Origin: Chromatiales bacterium
GTDB taxonomy: Bacteria > Pseudomonadota > Gammaproteobacteria > UBA6429 > Thiohalophilaceae
DNA length: 6,732 bases
Direction: 5' to 3'
Assembly: GCA_027001895.1 (NCBI GenBank)
Contig: JALTLP010000090.1
Span: forward strand, 1-6,732
A program made the translations under genes and the position numbers. Every line of letters begins with the position of its first letter. The first letter of the stretch is position 1. Below the pieces are notes generated by a model, which worked only from the letters and a program-made list of their open reading frames with translations, was not told where the DNA came from and searched no databases. This document shows, one piece after another, positions 1-5,790 of the stretch.

Positions 1-2
1 GG

Positions 3-98
3 TATTCGACAATCAATCAACTGATGCAAGCCGTCCATCAATTTATGGAAAATGCATCTTCGTTATTTGGAATCGAAATGGCTTTGTGTAAAACTTAG
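3..98 (+). pseudogene. 3' end of a probable IS630-type transposase (cut by the window edge)
   Basis: An open frame enters from the left edge and runs 31 codons to a TAG stop at 96-98. The visible peptide has the pattern STINQLMQAVHQF, then a short serine-containing stretch, then a terminal lysine-rich end. This resembles the last helix of IS630-family DDE transposases, where a segment of the form 'I-x-x-L-M-x-x-V-x-x-F' closes the protein a few residues before the stop. The catalytic DDE residues lie upstream of the window, so function cannot be judged. I cannot tell whether the complete gene is intact. The match is from memory of the family's C-terminus and rests on little sequence, so the assignment is tentative. 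It fits the accessory character of the toxin-antitoxin pair that follows. Confidence 0.4.
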
Positions 99-313
99 GT
101 GGATAGGAATTAGGATCAGTTATTTAGTGGGTATTTTACTGACTGGGCACTTTAAAAATATGCGCTATTAGTGGAATATTTGGCTGTGGCATCCCCAAAT
201 ATCAGGCTCACAATTTCGTATCTACATAAAACATAACCATCAGATCAACTCGGACTGACTTTTTTCCGTGCTACAAAGCCAGCCCGTTATACAAAGCGTT
301 AAAAAAAACCACA
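99..313. other. AT-rich intergenic stretch without a convincing gene
   Basis: Between the transposase end and the brnT promoter I see no coding frame with a credible start and ribosome binding site. It holds a perfect 8-bp stem-loop (176-202) and two copies of TTAGTGG (124-130 and 168-174), 44 bases apart. It also holds a T run (260-265) that has no stem before it. If the transposase call is right, the terminal repeat of the insertion sequence should lie here, but with only one end visible it cannot be placed. Confidence 0.4.
176..202. repeat. Inverted repeat / stem-loop, 8-bp arms
   Basis: ATATTTGG (176-183) and CCAAATAT (195-202) are perfect reverse complements separated by 11 bases. The stem is AT-rich and no T tract follows, so it is not a classical intrinsic terminator on either strand. 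It could be part of an insertion-sequence end, a binding site for a dimeric regulator, or chance. Confidence 0.45.
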
Positions 314-342
314 TTGACAAAAACATATATTGTACATACACT
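314..342 (+). promoter_or_regulatory. Sigma-70 promoter of brnTA
   Basis: A perfect -35 hexamer TTGACA (314-319) and a -10-like TACACT (337-342) are separated by the optimal 17 bases. Transcription would be expected to begin about 7 bases downstream, around 349, which is the first base of the preferred brnT start codon. This is the best-formed promoter in the window. Confidence 0.6.
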
Positions 343-347
343 GTACA
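331..347. promoter_or_regulatory. Candidate BrnA operator: paired TGTACA palindromes
   Basis: TGTACA occurs at 331-336 and again at 342-347. Each copy is self-complementary, and the two start 11 bases apart, about one turn of the helix, so both face the same side of the DNA. They bracket and overlap the -10 element and end just before the brnT start. BrnA antitoxins carry a ribbon-helix-helix-type DNA-binding fold and repress their own operon, so this arrangement fits an autoregulatory site. The assignment of BrnA to this site is inference from position and symmetry. Confidence 0.45.
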
Positions 348-348
348 T

Positions 349-639
349 ATGGATAAGCTTCAATTTGAATGGAATTCAAAAAAAGATCAAACAAACACTA
401 AAAAGCATGGCATTTCCTTCGATGAAGCGAAAACGGTGTTCTACGATGAGTATGCTATTCAGTTTTATGATCCAGAGCATTCGGAAAGTGAAGATCGCTT
501 CATCTTATTAGGAACGAGTTTTAAGTCTAATACACTTATCGTTTGCCACTTTTTTAGAGAGGAAGAAACAAAAATACGAATTATCTCCGCTCGAAAAGCA
601 GATAAATCTGAGAAAGAAGTATATTGGAGTAATCTCTAA
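349..639 (+). CDS. brnT: BrnT family type II toxin (ribonuclease)
   Basis: BrnT toxins are small RelE-like ribonucleases that stop growth by cutting RNA, and they are held inactive by BrnA. The 96-residue product carries the family's N-terminal signature: FEWNSKK near residues 5-11, then NTKKHGISFDEA at about 15-26. A central HSESEDRFILLG segment follows (about 45-56), and the protein ends with the IRIISARKA strand (about 79-87). The ATG at 349 is chosen because MDKLQFEW matches the usual BrnT beginning. The frame is open back to a GTG at 268, but that extension would cover the promoter and has no family counterpart. No Shine-Dalgarno sequence precedes 349, and the predicted transcript starts at that codon, so translation may be leaderless. 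The stop overlaps the brnA start by one base (TAATG). Confidence 0.88.
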   Translation: MDKLQFEWNSKKDQTNTKKHGISFDEAKTVFYDEYAIQFYDPEHSESEDRFILLGTSFKSNTLIVCHFFREEETKIRIISARKADKSEKEVYWSNL

Positions 640-857
640 TGAAAAAACACTATGATTTTACAAAAATGAAGGGTAAAAAAAATCCTTATCTTAAATATCT
701 CAAGCAACCTGTTACAATGCGCCTTGACTGCGACTCTGTAGATTATTTTAAATCCTTATCAGAAGAAACAGGTATTCCATATCAAACATTAATTAATTTG
801 TACTTACGTGACTGTGCAATACATCAGCGTAAATTAAAAATGCAGTGGGAATCATAG
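639..857 (+). CDS. brnA: BrnA family antitoxin
   Basis: BrnA binds and neutralises BrnT, and the complex represses the shared promoter. The 72-residue product has a basic N-terminal arm (MKKHYDFTKMKGKK). A ribbon-helix-helix-like core follows, with a PVTMRLD strand at about residues 24-30, a helix around DYFKSLSEETGIPYQ, and the hallmark LINLYLRDC near 52-60. The GIPYQTLIN motif is typical of BrnA and related CopG-like antitoxins. The ATG at 639 overlaps the brnT stop by one base, and GGAG at 626-629 inside the toxin gene lies 9 bases upstream, which suggests translational coupling. Length is normal for the family, so the antitoxin appears intact. Confidence 0.88.
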   Translation: MKKHYDFTKMKGKKNPYLKYLKQPVTMRLDCDSVDYFKSLSEETGIPYQTLINLYLRDCAIHQRKLKMQWES

Positions 858-873
858 AAATTATAACAAGTAA

Positions 874-1006
874 TTTTCAGGGCATTTACTTTGCTCTCCT
901 GGACAACCAAAAGATATGCTTCGCACGTTATTGGCTGCCAATTATGCGAACCCAGAAACACTAAAACAGATAATATTTCATCAATATATTAATAGGATAA
1001 TTAACA
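874..1006 (+). pseudogene. Possible gene remnant, unrecognised
   Basis: After an in-frame stop at 871-873, a frame stays open through this gap. It encodes a protein-like stretch with the pieces GHLLCSPGQPKDMLRTLL and AANYANPETLKQ at 883-972, before turning low-complexity and AT-rich. Base composition in 895-960 is more balanced than in the flanks, as expected of coding DNA. There is no start codon with a ribosome binding site, and the frame runs on into the next gene in another phase. I do not recognise the family. It may be a decayed gene end, or a chance open frame. Confidence 0.2.
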
Positions 1007-1333
1007 ATGCCAAAATACATTTTTGTTTATATAGGGGGCGAACAACCCTCTGATCCTGAAGAAGGACAAAAGCACTTCACTAAATATCATGAATGGTTAA
1101 CATCGTTGGGGGATGCGGTTGTGAGCCCGGCGATTCCGTTCAAAGATACACATACCGTACACCCCGATAGCACTTTCGAACCGGGAACCACATCAGCAAT
1201 GTCAGGGCTTAGTATTCTCAGATTGCCATCGATGGATGAAGCGATAAAGGTTGCACAATCCTGCCCGTTTCTTGAGATCAATGGTACCTTAGAGATTTCA
1301 GAGATGATAGAAATGTCGAGTAAAACGAATTAG
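1007..1333 (+). CDS. YCII-related domain protein
   Basis: This 108-residue protein matches the YCII-related (YciI-like/DGPF) family of small ferredoxin-like-fold proteins. It opens with MPKYIFVYIGG, has the central GDAVVSPAIPF segment (residues 35-45), and a serine/glycine-rich turn before LSGLSI-type sequence (here MSGLSIL, about 65-71). It closes with ...SCPFLEINGTLEISEMIEM at about 85-103. In the relatives I recall, the phrase near residue 88 is usually CPHLE, with a histidine thought to sit in the putative active site. Here it is CPFLE, so that residue appears replaced by Phe. The family has no firmly established common reaction, and a small-molecule enzyme or binding role is only presumed. 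AGGA at 994-997 sits 9 bases before the ATG. The gene stands alone, with about 100 bases of non-coding sequence behind it. Confidence 0.85.
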   Translation: MPKYIFVYIGGEQPSDPEEGQKHFTKYHEWLTSLGDAVVSPAIPFKDTHTVHPDSTFEPGTTSAMSGLSILRLPSMDEAIKVAQSCPFLEINGTLEISEMIEMSSKTN

Positions 1334-1370
1334 CAATGTCAAAAATATAAACACTTAACGACTCGACCAT

Positions 1371-1395
1371 GTTTGCCTGCTATCGCGGGCGAAAC
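1371..1395. repeat. Bulged hairpin between the YCII and DUF4282-like genes
   Basis: GTTT-GCCTGC (1371-1380) pairs with GCGGGC-G-AAAC (1385-1395) around a TATC loop. This gives a ten-pair stem with one G-T pair and one bulged G at 1391. No T run follows on either strand, so it is not a canonical terminator. The TATCGCGGGC core is reminiscent of REP-type palindromes of gammaproteobacteria, but only one copy is present in this window. Confidence 0.4.
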
Positions 1396-1435
1396 GGCTG
1401 AAAAAGTTTATATAAACAATCAGGCAATATAAAAT

Positions 1436-1750
1436 ATGGACTTTCTCAGCTTTAAAAGTTTTATCAGTATCGAAGCATTAATATTTTTTTATTATATTGG
1501 CGCAATCATTCTGCCACTGGGTAGCTGGTACCTTGTTAACTGGCTGATAAAAAAATATGAGGCTGTCAATACATCCTATAAAAATGTAAAAAGCTTAATC
1601 TGGCAAACCTTAAGTAAAAAACAAAAAAGACGTTTAATCATTATGTTTGCCCTTGCCTTTATATTTATGGAGCTATTCTGGCGTATGTTATTCGAATTTT
1701 TAATTGCCTACATACAAATTCGCGATGCCCTGCTACAAACTCATGTCTAA
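1436..1750 (+). CDS. Small membrane protein, DUF4282-like
   Basis: The 104-residue product begins MDFLSFKSFIS and has two hydrophobic segments, at about residues 13-38 and 67-92. They are joined by a basic, probably cytoplasmic loop ending in KKQKRR (61-66). The FLSF-x-x-FI opening and the C-terminal pattern ELFWRMLFEFLIAYIQIRDAL resemble the DUF4282 family, in which a 'C/W-R-x-x-x-E-x-x-I' helix ends the domain. The function of that family is unknown. No strong ribosome binding site is visible: AGG at 1422-1424 is 11 bases from the ATG, which is long. The start is nevertheless favoured because the family motif begins right after it. The gene sits apart from its neighbours, and the inner membrane is the expected location. 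Confidence 0.6.
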   Translation: MDFLSFKSFISIEALIFFYYIGAIILPLGSWYLVNWLIKKYEAVNTSYKNVKSLIWQTLSKKQKRRLIIMFALAFIFMELFWRMLFEFLIAYIQIRDALLQTHV

Positions 1751-1816
1751 TCACCCCCACCAGTTCAGAAACAAGATTCACTTTATTAATCAAAAAATCA
1801 GCGTATTATATGTAAA

Positions 1817-1825
1817 TGCTATACT
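1817..1825 (+). promoter_or_regulatory. Candidate extended -10 promoter before the ppsA cluster
   Basis: TG-C-TATACT is an extended -10 element, differing from TATAAT in one position. No good -35 hexamer lies 16-18 bases upstream, which is tolerable for extended -10 promoters. Transcription would start near 1832, giving a very short leader that begins about at the AAGAGG ribosome binding site of the 1843 gene. That closeness lowers confidence. Confidence 0.35.
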
Positions 1826-1842
1826 GATTTAAGAGGTCAAAT

Positions 1843-2055
1843 ATGCGTTACCGTATTGGCGAAGATATGCAAGCAGTGGCCGAACCGGTTCAGGATGGTC
1901 TTATTTCTTTTTCTGCCCTGCTTGGCTTAATAATGGGCATTGGCTTTGTTGTTGCCGGTTGGCGAGGCAGGCAGTTCTGGTTGTTGTCCTGGGGTGCCGG
2001 GCTGGTTGTCGCCAGCATCCTGTATTTAACCGCAGAGTATATGGGCTATACATAA
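1843..2055 (+). CDS. Uncharacterised two-helix membrane protein
   Basis: I do not recognise a family for this 70-residue product. A polar N-terminal tail (about residues 1-18) precedes a hydrophobic helix at about 20-40. A short RGRQ turn follows, then a second helix at about 44-64, so it looks like a hairpin in the inner membrane with a positively charged loop. Glycine is frequent in both helices, which favours close packing or oligomers. AAGAGG at 1831-1836 lies 6 bases before the ATG. The stop is only 24 bases before ppsA, so the two are probably cotranscribed. A regulatory or transport-related role next to PpsA is possible, but nothing in the sequence shows it. Confidence 0.65.
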   Translation: MRYRIGEDMQAVAEPVQDGLISFSALLGLIMGIGFVVAGWRGRQFWLLSWGAGLVVASILYLTAEYMGYT

Positions 2056-2059
2056 CTAT

Positions 2060-2083
2060 ATGGGTGCTATGCTTACAGCATGA
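2060..2083 (+). other. Seven-codon leader ORF overlapping the ppsA start
   Basis: ATG at 2060 opens MGAMLTA and ends in TGA at 2081-2083, so its stop overlaps the ppsA ATG as ATGA. There is an internal ATG at 2069 in the same frame. ppsA itself lacks a clear ribosome binding site, so re-initiation from this mini-ORF is conceivable. The mini-ORF also has no visible ribosome binding site, so this may be chance. Confidence 0.15.
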
Positions 2084-4461
2084 AATATATAAAAAACTTT
2101 ACAGAAATTGGCCTTGGCGACCTGGGCGATGTTGGTGGTAAAAATGCATCACTCGGCGAAATGATATCCAACCTGTCAAAGTCAGGTATCCGGGTACCGG
2201 CCGGTTTTGCCACCACATCCAGTGCCTACTGGCATTATTTACAACATAATCAACTTAAAGAAAAAATAGACAGGCTGCTTGCAAAGCTTGATACGCACAA
2301 TGTAACCGCGTTGGCAGATACGGGTAAAATTATCCGTGACATGATTATGCATGCCAGCATGCCCGATGATTTAGCCACTGAAATCACAACAGCTTATAAA
2401 CAACTTTGTAACGATGTACCCTGCTCGGTTGCCATTCGTAGTTCCGCAACCGCAGAAGATTTACCGAATGCCTCCTTTGCTGGCCAACAGGAAACATACC
2501 TTAATATTAAAGGTGTCGACAGTGTTATTTATACCTGCAAACGTGTCTATGCCTCGTTGTTTACAGACCGTGCTATTTCATACCGGGTAGACAAGGGCTT
2601 TTCACATATGGATGTTGCGCTATCTATTGGCATACAAAAAATGGTGCGCTCCGATCTTGGCAGTGCCGGTGTTATTTTTACACTCGATACAGAAACCGGC
2701 TTCAGAGATGCGGTGTTTATTACAGCAGCTTACGGCCTGGGTGAAAACGTTGTGCAAGGTGCGGTTAACCCGGATGAATTTTATGTTTATAAAAACACTT
2801 TCACCAATGGTAACCGCCCTATTATTAAACGCCAGTTGGGTGACAAAGCGCTTAAAATGATTTATGCCAGCGATAATACAGCCGGGCTTTCTACACGAAA
2901 CGTACATGTACACGAAGACGACCGACGAAAGTTTTGTTTAAGCGATGACGAAGTTTTAGAACTTGCAGACTACGCAATAAAAATAGAACAACACTATTCA
3001 AAAGAAGCCGGCATCGACAAACCCATGGATATCGAATGGGGCAAAGACGGTGATGATGGCAAGCTTTATATCTTACAGGCAAGGCCGGAAACCGTACAGT
3101 CGCAACAAACCGAACCGGTTATAGATACTTACCACCTCGAACAACGCGGCAAGGTTCTTGCTACCGGCAAAAGTATTGGCAGTAAAATTGCACAGGGCAA
3201 AGCCAGGGTTATTTTAGAAGCCGCCTTTATGCACGAACTGCAACCGGGTGAAGTACTGGTAACCGACATTACCGACCCGGACTGGGAACCGATAATGAAA
3301 ATAGCTTCGGCCATTGTGACTAACCGGGGTGGACGCACCTGTCATGCAGCCATTGTTGCACGGGAACTGGGGATACCGGCTGTTGTGGGTTGCAACGATG
3401 CAACCCATCGTATAACGCCCGGCGATGAAGTGACGGTTTCCTGTGCCGAAGGCGATAGTGGTTTTATATACAAAGGCAAACTACCATTCAAACATACTCA
3501 CTATAAAATAGATACAAGCCGTAAACCCCGAACAAAATTAATGATTAACCTTGCCAACCCGGAAATGGCATTCGAAGCTTCATTCTTACCTGCAGAAGGT
3601 GTTGGGCTGGCGCGGCTGGAATTTATTATTAATACCATGATACGTATTCACCCCAAAGCGATACTTGAATACGACAAACTTGAGCCTACCCTGCATTCAA
3701 AAATAAAGTACTTAAGCCACGGCTATGCCAGCCCACGAAGTTTTTATGTTAACCGCCTTGCCGAAGGAATCGGTACCATTGCAGCCGCTTTTTACCCACG
3801 TAAGGTTATCGTACGTTTAAGCGACTTTAAATCGAACGAATATGCCTCTTTAATTGGTGGCCAGGCATTTGAACCGGCCGAAGAAAACCCGATGATAGGT
3901 TTTCGGGGTGCATCACGCTATCCATCTAAAGAATATCAGGACTGTTTTGCGATGGAGTGTGATGCCATTAAACAGGTTCGAAATGTTATGGGACTGACTA
4001 ATGTTTCAGTAATGATTCCCTTTGTTCGCAGTATAGAAGAAGCAAAGCGCACACTGGAACTTATGTCGCAAAATGGCTTAAAGCATAATGTCGATAATTT
4101 AAATATTTATTTAATGTGCGAATTGCCGGTGAATGCCTTAATGGCAGACGACTTCTTAAAACTGTTTGATGGCTTTTCGATAGGTAGTAATGATCTAACC
4201 CAGTTAACGCTAGGCGTTGATCGTGACTCGGGTTTACTCGAAGGCTATGACGAACGCAACCCTGCCGTTAAGCAGTTAATGAGCATGGCAATAGAGGCCT
4301 GTAAAAAGCAGAATAAGTATATAGGTATTTGCGGGCAGGCTCCGTCAGACTTTCCGGAAATGACGCGCTGGCTGGTACAACAGGGGATACAAAGCATATC
4401 GTTAAACCCCGATTCGATCTTACCAATGTATGATGTAGTTCTGGATGCGGAGCAGAAATAA
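2080..4461 (+). CDS. ppsA: Phosphoenolpyruvate synthase (pyruvate, water dikinase)
   Basis: PpsA converts ATP, pyruvate and water to PEP, AMP and phosphate, the entry step of gluconeogenesis from three-carbon compounds in the cytoplasm. At 793 residues it has the usual length (E. coli 792). The N-terminal nucleotide-binding domain (about 1-345) shows VGGKNASLGEM (18-28), AIRSSATAEDLP (118-129), MDIEWG (316-321) and LQARPET (332-338). The phosphohistidine swivel domain carries GGRTCHAAIVARELGIPAVVG with catalytic His422. The C-terminal PEP/pyruvate barrel has GVGLARLEF with Arg512, GSNDLTQL (702-709) and ICGQAPSD with the catalytic Cys751. All key residues are present, so the enzyme should be active. 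The ATG at 2080 fits the family N-terminus although no clear Shine-Dalgarno precedes it. Tandem in-frame stops TAA TAG close it. The usual regulator PpsR is not in this window. Confidence 0.97.
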   Translation: MKYIKNFTEIGLGDLGDVGGKNASLGEMISNLSKSGIRVPAGFATTSSAYWHYLQHNQLKEKIDRLLAKLDTHNVTALADTGKIIRDMIMHASMPDDLATEITTAYKQLCNDVPCSVAIRSSATAEDLPNASFAGQQETYLNIKGVDSVIYTCKRVYASLFTDRAISYRVDKGFSHMDVALSIGIQKMVRSDLGSAGVIFTLDTETGFRDAVFITAAYGLGENVVQGAVNPDEFYVYKNTFTNGNRPIIKRQLGDKALKMIYASDNTAGLSTRNVHVHEDDRRKFCLSDDEVLELADYAIKIEQHYSKEAGIDKPMDIEWGKDGDDGKLYILQARPETVQSQQTEPVIDTYHLEQRGKVLATGKSIGSKIAQGKARVILEAAFMHELQPGEVLVTDITDPDWEPIMKIASAIVTNRGGRTCHAAIVARELGIPAVVGCNDATHRITPGDEVTVSCAEGDSGFIYKGKLPFKHTHYKIDTSRKPRTKLMINLANPEMAFEASFLPAEGVGLARLEFIINTMIRIHPKAILEYDKLEPTLHSKIKYLSHGYASPRSFYVNRLAEGIGTIAAAFYPRKVIVRLSDFKSNEYASLIGGQAFEPAEENPMIGFRGASRYPSKEYQDCFAMECDAIKQVRNVMGLTNVSVMIPFVRSIEEAKRTLELMSQNGLKHNVDNLNIYLMCELPVNALMADDFLKLFDGFSIGSNDLTQLTLGVDRDSGLLEGYDERNPAVKQLMSMAIEACKKQNKYIGICGQAPSDFPEMTRWLVQQGIQSISLNPDSILPMYDVVLDAEQK

Positions 4462-4501
4462 TAGTAAAAATTAAACCGTACAGACAAACAAGGAGAGTAA
4501 A

Positions 4502-4870
4502 ATGCCCGAAATCAGCGCAAATTACTGGGAAAACTTTACTGCTATTATTATTGCCTTCGCCGTACTGGCACTGATTATTGAGCGCGCCCTCTACCAGGTT
4601 TTTGACACCCGGCTCTGGCACAGGCTTGAAGAAATTTTAAATAGCATAACCAACTGCAATAACTTTGATTTAAAACCCTGGATTTCCTGTATTGTTAGCA
4701 TCATCGTGGTTTATCGGCTAAATTTGGATATGGTGGCAATGATTTATAATGTTGATCATTCACACAGTATAACGCTTGTAATAACAGGATTATTCCTTGC
4801 CGGTGGCAGTACCGGAATTTATAAGTTTTTTAAAAGAGCCCGTGAAATCCGGCAAATAGCCAAAAGTTAA
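4502..4870 (+). CDS. Uncharacterised three-helix membrane protein
   Basis: This 122-residue product has three likely membrane helices, at about residues 11-33, 59-80 and 88-108. Conspicuous features are IIERALYQVFD at 25-35, just after the first helix, a polar loop with two asparagine-rich turns and a cysteine (about 48-56), and a glycine-rich end to the last helix, LAGGSTGIYKFFKR (99-112), followed by a basic tail. The size and the GGSTGI motif faintly recall holin-like or anchor proteins, but I cannot assign a family. AGGAGAG at 4491-4497 is a strong ribosome binding site ending 4 bases before the ATG, and the gap from ppsA is 40 bases, so it is probably in the same transcript. Confidence 0.75.
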   Translation: MPEISANYWENFTAIIIAFAVLALIIERALYQVFDTRLWHRLEEILNSITNCNNFDLKPWISCIVSIIVVYRLNLDMVAMIYNVDHSHSITLVITGLFLAGGSTGIYKFFKRAREIRQIAKS

Positions 4871-4901
4871 ACTATTTAATTGTAACCAGCAGGTAGCCTC
4901 C

Positions 4902-5294
4902 TTGAATCATAGTGAAATTTTTAACAACAGTTACGAACGCATTAAACAAAAAAACGATGAATTTCTGACACTCTTTCTCGAAAGTCTTGTTGCCAAAGAT
5001 GAAGCCATTAATAATATGTTTACTGGTGTTGATATTGAAAGCCACAAAATGAAACTTGACGAATCTCTCGCCGATTTAATTATGTACTATATCTCTCAGG
5101 GCACAAACGCTTCTATCAGCAAGCTGGCTGACAACCATAAACATGTGCATGGTGTAACACCAGTAATGTATGACCATTTCATGGAATCCATTATCGAAGC
5201 AATTTCAAAGATTGATGACAAGTTCGATAGTGGCGTTGAACAAAGCTGGCGCATTACCCTTGGCCCCGGTATTGAATTTATGAAAAATTACTGA
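4902..5294 (+). CDS. Small single-domain globin, TTG start
   Basis: The 130-residue product resembles short bacterial globins whose relatives open with 'SYxR' and close with 'LxPGIEFMK'. Here SYERIKQ is at 10-16 and WRITLGPGIEFMKNY at 116-130. Phe40 in NNMFTGVD is a candidate for the conserved CD1 phenylalanine. LADNHKHVHGVTPVMYDHF (76-93) matches the F-helix region, where His79 is the likely proximal haem ligand. His81 and His83 lie nearby and make the exact ligand uncertain. Such globins bind oxygen, nitric oxide or act as haem sensors, and which applies here cannot be told. The start is TTG at 4902: the next in-frame ATG is residue 39, which would remove helices A to C. AGGT at 4891-4894 lies 7 bases upstream. 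It sits 31 bases after the preceding membrane gene and 18 before yaiI. Confidence 0.78.
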   Translation: MNHSEIFNNSYERIKQKNDEFLTLFLESLVAKDEAINNMFTGVDIESHKMKLDESLADLIMYYISQGTNASISKLADNHKHVHGVTPVMYDHFMESIIEAISKIDDKFDSGVEQSWRITLGPGIEFMKNY

Positions 5295-5312
5295 ATAACT
5301 GCGGAGCGCACA

Positions 5313-5756
5313 ATGAAAATATGGGTTGATGCCGATGCCTGTCCGGTGGTTATAAAGGAAATTTTATTTAAAGCGGCTGAACGCAGCAAAACACAGACCA
5401 CATTAATCGCTAACCGCTTTATAAATACGCCACCCTCACAATTTATTTCAAGCGTACAGGTTGCAGCCGGTTTTGATGTGGCCGATAACGAAATTGTAAA
5501 ACGTGCAGCAGAAGGTGATTTGGTCATTACTGCCGACATTCCACTGGCTGCCGAAGTCATCGAAAAAGGCGCGCATGCACTTAACCCGCGTGGGGAGTTG
5601 TATACGATTGATAGCATCAAACAACGTCTCAACATGCGTGACTTTATGGATACCATGCGAGCCAGTGGCGTAAATACCGGAGGACAGTCTCCACTTAACC
5701 AGCGAGACCGACAGCAATTTGCGAACAACCTCGACAGGTTGCTTGCAAAAAAATAA
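5313..5756 (+). CDS. yaiI: YaiI/YqxD family protein (UPF0178, DUF188)
   Basis: The 147-residue product matches E. coli YaiI over its whole length. It starts MKIWVDADACPVVIKEIL, with the acidic Asp6 and Asp8. It continues with AAGFDVADNEIVKRA (about 51-65), GDLVITADIPLAAEVIEKG (about 68-86), ALNPRGELY and MRDFMDTMRASG (about 108-119), and ends with the QRDRQQFANNLDRLL helix. The family has a PIN-like fold with clustered aspartates (VDAD, TADIPLA), suggesting a metal-dependent nuclease, but no activity or substrate is established to my knowledge. It is soluble and cytoplasmic. GGAG at 5303-5306 is 6 bases from the ATG, and the gene follows the globin by 18 bases, so translation may be linked. 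The length and motifs look intact. Confidence 0.95.
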   Translation: MKIWVDADACPVVIKEILFKAAERSKTQTTLIANRFINTPPSQFISSVQVAAGFDVADNEIVKRAAEGDLVITADIPLAAEVIEKGAHALNPRGELYTIDSIKQRLNMRDFMDTMRASGVNTGGQSPLNQRDRQQFANNLDRLLAKK

Positions 5757-5790
5757 ACCTCGTTTTAAATTTCCTGACAAGGAGGTTATT

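Noticed and set aside
245..266. Intrinsic terminator ending in the T run before brnT
   Set aside because: No stable stem precedes the T run.
268..348. Upstream GTG start that would extend BrnT by 27 residues
   Set aside because: No ribosome binding site, no family counterpart for the extension, and it would place the promoter and operator inside the gene.
863..935. Integron attC-like site (TATAACAA ... GTTATTGG)
   Set aside because: The intervening sequence does not form the required imperfect inverted repeat, and no paired core sites match.
1780..1793. FNR-like box before the ppsA cluster
   Set aside because: Only the right half (ATCAA) matches; the left half is ACTTT rather than TTGAT.
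1959..2141. Plus-strand frame bridging the 70-residue gene and ppsA
   Set aside because: It overlaps both genes in another phase and reads as a basic, tryptophan- and cysteine-rich shadow.
4245..4621. Minus-strand open frames across the ppsA end and the next gene
   Set aside because: They overlap two better-supported genes, and the translation is low in motif content.
5288..5780. Long minus-strand open frames opposite yaiI
   Set aside because: They mirror a gene with clear family motifs and have no recognisable product.
5719..5790. Earlier start for the MAPEG gene inside yaiI
   Set aside because: The near-perfect AAGGAGGT before 5791 and the family N-terminus favour the later start.
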